Shown: positions 44,695-55,200 of the stretch, one piece after another | Position numbering within the stretch: the stretch's first letter is position 1 | How the letters are laid out: each line of letters opens with the position of its first letter | Translations under genes and position numbers: made by a program | The notes under the pieces: model-generated | What the model was told of the DNA's origin: nothing | What the model saw: the letters and a program-made list of their open reading frames with translations, nothing else | The model's database searches: none | From: Volvox africanus | Lineage: Eukaryota > Chlorophyta > Chlorophyceae > Chlamydomonadales > Volvocaceae | Reading direction: 5' to 3' | DNA: 64,000 nucleotides | Assembly (NCBI GenBank): GCA_030268105.1 | Contig: BSDZ01000094.1 | Location: 648,501 to 712,500 of the forward strand

Positions 44695-46708
44695 GGGGGA
44701 ATTTCATTGGCTTACCCCATCCGGACTCCTTAAGTAGCGCATGCGTGCAAATGAAGACGTGTGGTGGGACAATGGCCATCGCTTTATTGCTTGTCTATTC
44801 ACGGCACAGGTGCGAATAGCCAAGAGCTCTCCATATGTCAGCCGCAAAGGGGCTACGGAATGTTGATGACTGCCTGTAAGGGAACCTTCCTAGTAAGGAT
44901 GGCCGTATGGCAATATAGTTCGGCGCCACTTGGGAGTCCAGGTGCATATCGAGTAACCCAAGTCGTGACTGTCCTGCAGTACTTACGATGGCCTAAAAAC
45001 GTCTTTGCTTGGAAGCGTGTCGTTGCGGGCGTGACGGGGTCGTGAAAGGTACGCGGCTCCCCCGGTTAACCAAGATGGACAAGGCCTCCAAATCAGCTAG
45101 CTCTCCAGATTCACCCGCTGACGTCGTATTGTGGCTGATGCTTCTGGAGGTTTCCCAGATTTTCAACTCGTGCCAGAAGCCCCCAGCAAGTATCCACCAC
45201 TCCGGATGCCCATTTTGCCACAGCGGACACACCTATATACCACACATCTGCCATCTGTTGGAAACAGAGCGCAAGCCTGAAAGACATGCTCAGAAAAAAC
45301 ACCACCGTCCCCCCATCACCACGCAGCAGACCCTTCACATCCCCGATAGACCTATAGTCTAGCGGATCACATGTTCACAGCACGATTGGGTCGTCGAATC
45401 ATAGAATTCCACCCAGCACTGGTTCTGCCTCCACAGACAGACGGATTGTCCACAGCAGTTCGTCCTCAGGCGCCCTTCCAGTGCTCCTACACTATGACTA
45501 GCAAAGCAAATGCATCCAACGGTTTCGTTTTCTTGCACAGTGCCTCGAAAACCTCGTCTTGCACGCCAATATACGCCAATATGCGCCTTAGGACTGTGCG
45601 GCGAACGAATGGAGATGACCGCCACCGCAAAGTCAATACCAGCCAATACCACAGCAACATCTGGTCCCATCAACGAAATCCGATTAATCCATCACGCCAG
45701 CAGCGAAACTGCTCGCCTGGAAGCCGTGCTGCAGGCTCGCTTCCACTGATGAAGTGCGCAGGCTGCTACCGTAGAAGTAATGGTTCGAACGCGTGGAAGC
45801 CATGGGGCAATTGCTGCAGCAACGGCGGTGGTCGCCACACCCAGCTCTTGACGTCTCCATCGCCTGGATTACGTGAACTCACGCGCTCAGCGGGTACCAG
45901 TTGATCCCAGTCCCACAGTGTCATCAAGGCGGCTGTACTTGCCGGTGCCGCCACTGCCGCTACGGTCAACGGCGCCGATGGATTCGAGCAGCGGGTCCGA
46001 GTCAGTGTCGCGGGTCAAGGGGTGGATGGGAGGGGGGCGGGACCTGAGGGGCATGACGCAATAGAGAATAAAACAGGCCCCCCGGGAGCAGAAGGGGACG
46101 GCGGTGCAGGGGGGGAGGCGGCGAAGGATGGACGGGACAGGCGGGGGTGGGGCGGCGGGGTAGGCGGCAATGACGGCGGGGTAGGTGGGTACGCAGCTAG
46201 TGTCTTCTCATCCCGCTACCCGGCGCGCGCAGAGGGAGGCGGAGAGGCGCTTCGAGACACATGAATACCTCTTGGCGCCAAAGAGCGAGCGCAGGGCTAA
46301 ACCTTTGTCCCGCAGCCCACGCTATCCTTCCACCGCGCGCAACAGCAGACCGGTAAAAGCTGTATGGAGCCCGGACAGCGCATGCGGGGAACCTAGGGGT
46401 CGTGCGGAACGCGGCCGGCCGCCAAGTCACACACGCCAATTATATAGCAGCCGCCGCTAGTGTCGCCACCGGTGTCGACGAGCACAGTCACGGCCTGGGT
46501 TGAAATCTCAGGCCTGCTGGAGCCATCCACTTGCCCTTCTTTCTGTCTGCTCTTCCGCATACTTGTCTGCTTGCCTGTCTGTCTGCCTGCCTGTCTGTCT
46601 GACTATTTATCTGTCTATCCGTCTGCCTGCTCGTCTACGTTGTCGGACCCTTGCTTGCTGCTTGGTTGGCTGGTTGGTTGAGCTGCATGGGCGCGCCGGT
46701 TAGCTTAC
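44695..46708. other. Intergenic, low-complexity
   Basis: No gene supported. It has several open frames on both strands without motifs, a Gly-rich low-complexity stretch near 46020-46200 and an impure (TGTC)n run near 46560-46625. If the SWEET transcript is spliced at 46713, its last exon would lie here on the minus strand, but I cannot identify it. Confidence 0.5.
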
Positions 46709-49053
46709 TTACGCATGGTGTTGATGGCTGGGCAGTATGCCGGTGCGCGCAGGGAACACCAGCCGCAGCGCCACCTGAAGCACTGATAGCGCAAGACCGA
46801 TACCGTTCGGCAGCCAAATGTAAACATCCAATACAGCAACGCCGTAAGTCGTCCAGAGCGCTGCGTTCATCGTGTTCATCTGTCGATTCAGGACCGGTTG
46901 CGAAGGGCGTGGGAGATCAGCGAGGGAGAACCGGGTAGGGACGAAGTCCTGGGGGTCTCTATGATACACATAGACCGCGGCGGGCGGTGTCGCCAGCTGT
47001 GGGCGAGGGGTCGTGCAGAAATCATGCGAAGTCGAGGTTGGTTTGGCTGCTGGTGCGCGAATGCTTAGTATACGGCTTCTCCTCTATTGAATCATCTAAA
47101 AGCAAAGCTCCTCCCTTTTTAAGCTCATGCTTCCTAATCTCCGGTTTCACATATATCCATAAATCTTTTGAGCCCAATTCTTCACGAAGGAGAAAAGCCC
47201 AGGGTTGCCCGAAAGCTCAGGAATTCGAGAGGATAGGTTTGAAAGTGGTTCTAAAGCCGCCATAGCTGAGACGCAATAGCTTGTCTATAGAAGGTGCATC
47301 ACCAACTGAAAGAGAATTGTAGCGCTGCTTAGTTGGTAGGCTGCATCGCTGGAACGTGCGTATTAACTGTCAGACAGTACCGAGATACCGACGGCAACAA
47401 AAGCCGGAGGCAAGTGGCTAAGCGGATAACAGCCCTAAAGAGCGCCTAAGTAGGGGAGCCGGACCGAAACAGGCAGCTGCGCCTCCTGTCTCCCTCGTCC
47501 CGATCTCTGCACTCTGGTTCTTCCCCCATTACCCCTGCGCCACTCGTTTTGCCTTGCCAACTCCATTTATCACGCACCATGGTGAGGGGTACCAGGATGG
47601 ACGCAGAGTTGCGGGTGCGAATGACCTCCCACATAGTCGAGAGTGGTGCGGCGTAATAGATCAGGCAGATGACGTTGCCGGCCAAACCCCTGGTACCGCA
47701 GTGGACGGAAGACAGTGGAAATGATAAGACATAAGTGCCAAAAAGAAACGAGCAAGATAACAATAGGAAAAACTTGTTAGCCCGAAGGACAGATGCATCA
47801 CGGCATTGCGTGGGACGACATCCTGGGGCCATGCGAAACGAACATGACTTAAAAAAGAGGGACAATTATGGTGTTCAGTATTAGGTTTAGATCCGTGGGG
47901 AGCCCTACCGCAGATCGCTATGGCGATGCAGCACCAAAAACGCGGGGAGGGGAGAATGAAGAAAATCACATTACAAAACAGACGGAGGTGCTGAGCTTGC
48001 ACTATGCAAAGCAGTTGGACGCCATAACCTACCCCACCCGCGCGGTGCGTTCCTTACCCTGATGTGCGTCACTCATGTTTCCCGGTATCAAAGTTGGGTT
48101 CTCAAAGGTCTTCACATTCTGGATCAGCCGAGTGTTTTCCTCCCTAAACCTCCCGGTTGGATTTTCTGGTTGGATGTTCCTCTGAGTCCGTTGGGGGCTC
48201 TGGCCTTCCAAACCACACTCATGACCAACACGTACCACACTCCCTTCTGCATTTCGGCGTCCTTGGCGCCAAAAGCAGTGAAGACACCAAGCAAGGGCAT
48301 CACTCCAGCCGTCAAACAGCACACAAACCGCATCTTGTGGCGGGCCTGTGTATATGGGTGGATTGAGGATATAGTTCGAATCCTTTTTTAGTGAATTCGT
48401 GACGGGGTATGTAAGGAGCAGGCAGGGAACTGCAGGATAAGGCTTGGGCTGGATCCTGAACAGAAAAGACGGCCTCAGAGAAACTGGGATAATGGAAAAT
48501 AGATCCAAAACATATCATGTCAACCCAAAAGGTCCTGAGGTGTTGGGGTAAAATGTTTCAATATGTGTTTGTGACCGGCAGTACGCACCTCTTCATCAGC
48601 CAGGCCAAACGCCGTCAGCGTCATAAACACCGCAATTAAAACGCCCGCAGCATTAGGCGCCGTGACAAAAGGATCATGTTTCAGAAGGCCGTAAGAGAGC
48701 CAAGCGATACAGTTGGCGATGGTCACACCAAACGGGAGGGGGTTCAGCTCCTGCGGGATACGACTGTGTTAACAACTTCACTCCAACTTAAGCTCTATAT
48801 AACAACTTACTCCCAAGCTCTTTTCTCGTGAAGCCCGGAGGACAGCTTTCAATGGCGAGAGGTACCTGTTCAAAACCAAACAACGGCACGAGAATGCTTA
48901 TCCTATGCGAGCCGATACATGTGACGGAGTTTCATGATTATGGGTGCCGATTACACCGTTAATGCGGACTCCTGCACAGCGGACTTACATGGCTGTCGAG
49001 ACCACCGCGCCTAGCGCTGGTGTGACTGTGTCCAAAAGCACATTTCCCGACAT
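46709..49053 (-). CDS. SWEET sugar transporter (MtN3/saliva family)
   Basis: SWEETs are uniporters that move sugars down their gradient across plasma or internal membranes. Six exons join in frame: 49053-48989, 48865-48811, 48750-48589, 48345-48236, 47689-47578, 46879-46709, giving 224 residues (usual 220-290). The first MtN3 repeat has ALGAVVSTAMYLSPLKAVLR, GELNPLPFGVTIANCIAWL and SYGLLKHD with VTAPNAAGVL. The second has GLAGNVICLIYYAAPLSTM, WEVIRTRNSASI, MNTMNAALWTTYGVAV and IWLPNGIGLAL. The conserved Asn/Trp pairs and prolines of both repeats are present, so seven membrane helices are expected. The stop TAA lies inside a strong donor (GC then GTAAGTAAG), so a spliced longer C-terminus is possible. 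The substrate cannot be read from sequence. Confidence 0.9.
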
Positions 49054-52000
49054 GTTGCTGATATAAACTCAAATCAAGGAAAACAAATGCAACTCAGGAT
49101 AAAGTGTCTGTTGAATTTGCAAGTTGGAAGGCAAAAGAAAGGCTCGACGTGAGGTTTCGGCAGAGGTTGGTAGCTGCAACCTACCTGCAATAAACGAAAA
49201 GGTGTAGCGCCAGCGTTTCATAAAGGTCTCATGGGCGAGTTACGTGTTCCGGCAGGCGGTTACGAAGTCACGGCAGATCGTGCCCTTGCGATTTCATGCC
49301 CATCAATTCTCTTCAGTTATGGTATGTATTGTTCAGCAAATTTTATAATGACTGTATACTATTTACTGATCAAGGAAGGATTCTATCCTACCCCGTGCAT
49401 GGCAACTGTCCACATACAAGCGAGCCGGCTATAACTAGCGAAGCCCCTCATAACCCCTATGGCCCTTTGCTCGAACTGGATCTCCCTAATCCAAACTCAA
49501 ACCCCAGATTCATGGGCCCACCAAGTCATGCCTGCAACATAAGCCCCCAAAACCTCAGATTTGTTTCTCCCTTTCCCCACTCTCACCAGCTACAATGGCG
49601 CAGCCGTATACGAGGCATGCAACATTTTCCTCCCAGCACGCAGCCCTGCCCACAAGTCATGGAATGTACACTGAAGCCCAGTTGCGGATTCTCTAGCTGC
49701 TCGGAGTGGCAGCACATTGCCCTTTTTACGTGCAAACGTAACACTGTCACTACAGTCCTTCTGCCTACCTTACAGAACCATGCGGCAACGAACACAGCGC
49801 AGTGTACAGTTCTACATACAGTTCGCTAACATTCTTGTCCTCTCCTTCTGGGTGCTGGTATGGTTGGCTGAGGCTCTGTTCCTTTGATTAGCCAGGTTAG
49901 AGGCTGGCGAGGTTTGTTTGTCCTCGCTGGTTCAAGCGAGGGGAGGAGCGCGCGGCAGGACATACAAAGCCATGTGTTCCCCCTGCGCTTTGGTCCGGTC
50001 AAGGCCCCCGTTGCTTGTCCTTTTGGGGCAAGCCGCCCACAGTGTACCATCTAATACAGTAGTTCGTCATGAGATGCCGGGCACAAAAGTCCTCAATGCT
50101 ATAGGAATAGCTCCCATGCATTATCTACTTTTTATTTTTTGAGGTCCCCTTACCTGGATGGTCTTTGTCGTTACGTACACCCACATCCACTTCAGGTCAG
50201 ACTGATTCTGTGGACACACGAGCATAAAAGCACCTAGACCAATGCAGTACGCTTCCTCCTTTCGTTCAAAGGACTCCAAAGTCCAAAGCTGGCCCTGCTT
50301 TGCGTGGTGCAGCTCACCACCACAGAAATATGTTGCACAATGATAAGTATCCAAAATATCAGCTTCGTGCGTATCATCTCATATCATCTTTCAGCGAAGC
50401 ATTTGCTGAGGCAGGTATAGGCGGATGTCACAGAAAGCTCAACACTGGCTAGCTACAACTGTTAACAGCGGCCACCCTGCCCTACCAACTACAGGCAGGG
50501 CTAATTAGGTCTGGCAGACCAAATTATTCATAATTAGACTTTATCACCCCTGAATTAACCCAGCCAATAGTTGGCAGGGTTGTTGACCCACAAATACGGC
50601 CACTGATCCTCACATACACCTGCTCCCTAAAAATCAAGAGAACTTTACTGAAGGCATTAATTATTACGGAAAAAACCCCTGCGTGAGAATGGTGAATTTA
50701 TGCTTTTAGCTTCATGTGTGTGTATATACATGTGTGTGTCGTACTCTACGACTCTTCCACCTATCCACCACAACCCTCACCCTACAACAATCGAACCTGT
50801 TGTTCTGTCGCCCAGTTGGTGACTGGTGCTACTGATAACTACATGTTGACGAGTGCGTATGCCAGGATTGAAGGCTCATCTCGATCGGTAGTACAGTATT
50901 GTAACCGACAGTGATGAACAAGCTATGGAGGAAGCGCTGACACCATAGCATACCCTTGTGACATACCACATCTGCTGTACTGGGCGTCGGGAGATCCTTT
51001 GCATTGGTAAGGGCATAAACATGGAAGCGGGTACGTACCGTCATATACATGGAATGGGTCGGGATAGACTTACAAGTGCCAACTACAACCCCGAGCGAGA
51101 TGATCAACAAACTTCAATGTTTTTAAAACTGCCTTCAACATACAGCTGTATGCGCCCAAAAATAGTGTGAGGGGAAGAACAACATGTTTTTTATGGCTTG
51201 TTTACGGCGCAAGCTTACTCTGCTTTATCCTGCTTATCCATCTTCCCGCGCCAAAGACTGCCCAGCAGGCATCGACTTACCAGCCCGCTGATTTCGCAAA
51301 GCCTGTAAAAAAGCAGGCCAACTAACTTCACTCATACAGTGAGGGGGCCGACAGATGGTTACTAACATCGGACAACAAAGCAATTACAACGTAGATAGCA
51401 TAACAAGAAGCAGCACCATCACCGTTACAGGGGCCACGGTCCACGTGTTGTAGCCCTGTTGTGTCCGCCTAAGCGAAGGCCCAATCGGAAGATGACCATA
51501 CACGGTCCATCCTGGACACTACCCGTAGATACCCCAGGATACAACACCACGAACGGATATTCCTAAAGTTGAAATCTTTGTTTCTTTTCGCGTTCGCTGT
51601 GTTCCACGCACAGTGATGCATGCATGCTGGCATGATGAGGCCGTGCATGTTGTCATCTTCCATCATGCATCCAGAGCGCCAGCCATCTATCAACTGCTGC
51701 CGCTTTACTGACAACCACAACGCCGCTGCTGCCGCTGCTGCGTGCCGCTGACTCACGGCCTGCTTGACGAAAAAGAACCCCCTCCGGGGACCTCACCCGT
51801 CACCCGTCACCAGAGGTTACTAGGCATGTATGCAGTCGCCCCCGGCCCTGCCAGCAGTCATCCCCCATCCCAGGGCGTCCATTACCTAAGCGGTACGTGC
51901 CCGCGGCTGTACCCCGTGCTATTCCTGGCTGAGGTTCACTATTACACGAGTTAAAACACCTAGGCAGGTACAGAAATGTAACGCCTTTACTGTGCGTGTT

Positions 52001-52229
52001 TATTTACCAGGGAATTCTATTCCCTGTTGTGTACCCCGCACATGTCGTTAGTTCGAGCTTTCTATTCGTTCCCACTATCCTAGTGACGTAGCATTTACGG
52101 TAGGAACGCACACTAAGGAGTGTACGACGGGAAATGGCATGTCTGGGAAAGGATTCAGATGACAGCATGTGATAATGGAAGCGTGTCCGTGCATCCACTA
52201 AGTTGAGAACTCTCGATATGTCTTTAACT
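49054..52229. other. Intergenic between SWEET and methyltransferase genes
   Basis: About 3.2 kb with no recognised gene. It holds the second dispersed repeat copy (49912-50048). The SWEET promoter should lie near 49100-49400. The downstream flank of the methyltransferase gene lies at the right end. Confidence 0.5.
49912..50048. repeat. Dispersed repeat, copy 2
   Basis: Similar in order and spacing to 41601-41740. The sequence CCTCGCTggttcaAGCGAGG forms a clean 7-bp stem with a 6-nt loop here. A shorter possible third match (AGGACATACA ... GGGCAAGTCGCCCACA) sits at about 60160-60198. Confidence 0.75.
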
Positions 52230-55200
52230 TCAATTGGCTTTGCTGCTGTGGTATTTCTTCCCGCCGGCGGGGACGGCATCGGTGGCGCCCTTTTGCTTGT
52301 CCACGTACGGCACAAGCGATGGGTAGAGTGCAGGTACAGCCTTGCGGTACCGTGCGTATGGTTCTCCAAGCTACGGTGCGCCGTATGCATGTAAGTACAG
52401 GGCGGCGGCATGCAGCGCAGCGTCTTAGTCAGCGTCATAATCAAAGCATCATGGAGGCAGATGCAGTAGAAGCAGATGGTGGAACACTGAATACCGAATG
52501 CCTATGGGATGTGAGCTGAGCTTAACCACATGTACATAATCACCTGCCCTTCCCTCAGTAACGAACATCATTACCAGACTGGTAGATATTTTAGTTGTTT
52601 ACTACCGACGAATGCATGCAGGCAAACAGATAGACACCACGGGGCCTGCTCGGGCGGGTCAGGGTGAGTAGCTGCAATCTATCTGGTTCAGGGGTCACTT
52701 GAACAGGTTGGAAATCTGTTGGGACGGAAGGCAAATAGAATGTCAATAAGTAAACGAATCCTAAGGATATGCCTGCACACAAAGAAGAGTCTACCTGCAC
52801 AAACAAACGGACGCTAAGCTCATATGAGAAAACAGTGCATAGTATCTGTTCTAACAGTAGGTTGAGAGGCAGGGCGGGGAGAGGCCACGGGATCACCGGA
52901 CACCTCGATCCTTGGGGCGATACGATCTATCTCCCGATTACAGCCCTGCCCGCACAACCGTCACCCACCTGCGCCTGCAGAGTGCCTTCCTCCAGCGGCA
53001 GCGACCACAGCACGAAGGCCAACGCACAGCCGGCGAAGAGGAGGCGACCAGCGCTCTGATGTTAAGTTGACACATCATTGCCCGGCAGGCGGGGGCAGCA
53101 GCAGCAGGAGTCAAATGGGGGAAGGAGGAGGCTGCAGGAGGTAGACTGCCGCACGGGCGGTAGGTGCCAGGTAAATGCGTTTCTATGCATGTCGGAGTGG
53201 TGCTCTCTACCATGTTCGAATGAAACAACTCGGCCTGTGTGAATTAACCGGCGCATGGTAATGGACTTCTGTATGAGATGCATTAGCTTACCATGACTGG
53301 GGTGCAGAAGAGGAAGGTGAGGAAGAAGGTGTAGATGGGGTGGCGAACGAACTGCAGGTTGATGGAGAGCGGATGGGATGCGGTACCTGACGTAGCAACA
53401 TAATATAATATAATATAATATAATATAATATAATATAATATAATATAATATAATATAATATAATATAATATAATATAATATAATATAATATAATATAATA
53501 TAATATAATATAATATAATATAATATAATATAATATAATATAATATAATATAATATAATATAATATAATATAATATAATAATTATATATATTACAAATAT
53601 AATACGAGTGGATATTGTGGCGTTAATGATGTTGGCGGTTTGGTTACGGCTTTATCTATTCATATATTATTTGTATAATACAATATAGTCTAATGTAATA
53701 ATTACATTATATATCATATTATACTGCAATATAGTATAGTATACTTTTATTTCATTTCATGTTGTGTATGGCATGGTATGGTATTTTACGTTGTGTTATG
53801 ATATCTTATGTTACGTTGTGTTATATGATAGGATTTAATTAAATTGCGACTGCTGTTGTTACCTGTTATAGTAATCGTAGATAATATCTTTTGTATCTTT
53901 TATTAGTCATTTGTAATTTTAGACACCTTTATTGTTTATTATTAGGTAGTTTATTGAGTAATGTCTATGTGTCGTATTTTCACCTCCACTGTCGTATTTC
54001 CACCTCTACGGTCCTGCTAGTATAAGGCCCTCGGGGATTTTTGCCGTCGCCGGCAAAATGTGCTCACTTGCTTTCTTTTAGCTAGCCTGAATCGAATTGA
54101 TTTGATTTCCTTTAGCTATGATCGTTTCCTTGCACCTTATGTGCTAGCCCCGCCGGATTACTGCACCGATGCCACACTAAGTGCTACAAACGAACTGGCA
54201 CCTGTCATGTCTGGTAACGCCATCGGTCGTGACACCATGAATATCTAAAAGCATGATTTGGTTTGGTATACATCGTAACGCAGCACGGTGCGTGGGATAC
54301 GGGGAAGCGTGCTCTCAAATCCTAAAACCCCGACAGCTTCCGCTGATCGCCGACAGCTAACTAGAGAGCCAGAGAGAGCTACCATCTATTAAATGCATGC
54401 TCTTATTAACTGACGTATTGTTCTTATAAGCTATCCCAACCTCCCAACTGCCTGTATGTCCGTCAGGGTCCATCTTCCCCATCCATTCCTGATTCACCTT
54501 GTAAAATCCAACTGTCTTGAACTCGGGACGGGGGTAGCCACACACGTCGACGCCACGGAAGGCTTGCTTGAGGCCGAACAGCTCATAATGGTCCAGCAGG
54601 TAAGTGCTGCAGGGATAGCAAACAAAACTGACTATAACTTCCAAAGGATCCTGTTTAGACTTAGAGCATTGATGGAGTTTGTTACGACAGTCGTACAGCT
54701 GCCCTGAGCTTTTCCACCATGCGCTCTCCGGTTCAGGCATCCTGCATTCAGTTTTGAGAGCCCACTACATATGCTGTGAATGACATAGTTTCCCCCTTTT
54801 TTCGCTGAGCCTCCTGGCTCGTTCCCCACCTTTCTCTCCCCCACTAAGTTTGGCTAAGGCGGTTTAGGAGCAGCCTTGGAGGCTTGTGGCAGGCGGCTAG
54901 CTCCGCCAGTGTGTTCAAGTTCATGTTGAAAACGCATATGCATGCGTTTTCGGGTGTATCCGTGTCTTTTAATGTTGTTTTTGGTGGGATGTTGAAGAGG
55001 CGGGTTGCGTACCGCCAAAGGAATTCAGGACAGCATTCCACGAACATTCCACGTGGCCTTGGTGTATAAAAAGATTATATATATATATATATGGTATATA
55101 AAGCAGGAGATTCGTCCAGCATACCCTCGGACACGTTGCCTTACAGTTATGACTATAGCTATAGTATAAAGGTCTGTGCCGGCCTTATGTATCTACGAGG

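Noticed and set aside
45009..45904. Several overlapping plus and minus frames
   Set aside because: None shows a motif or consistent splice joins; not supportable as genes.
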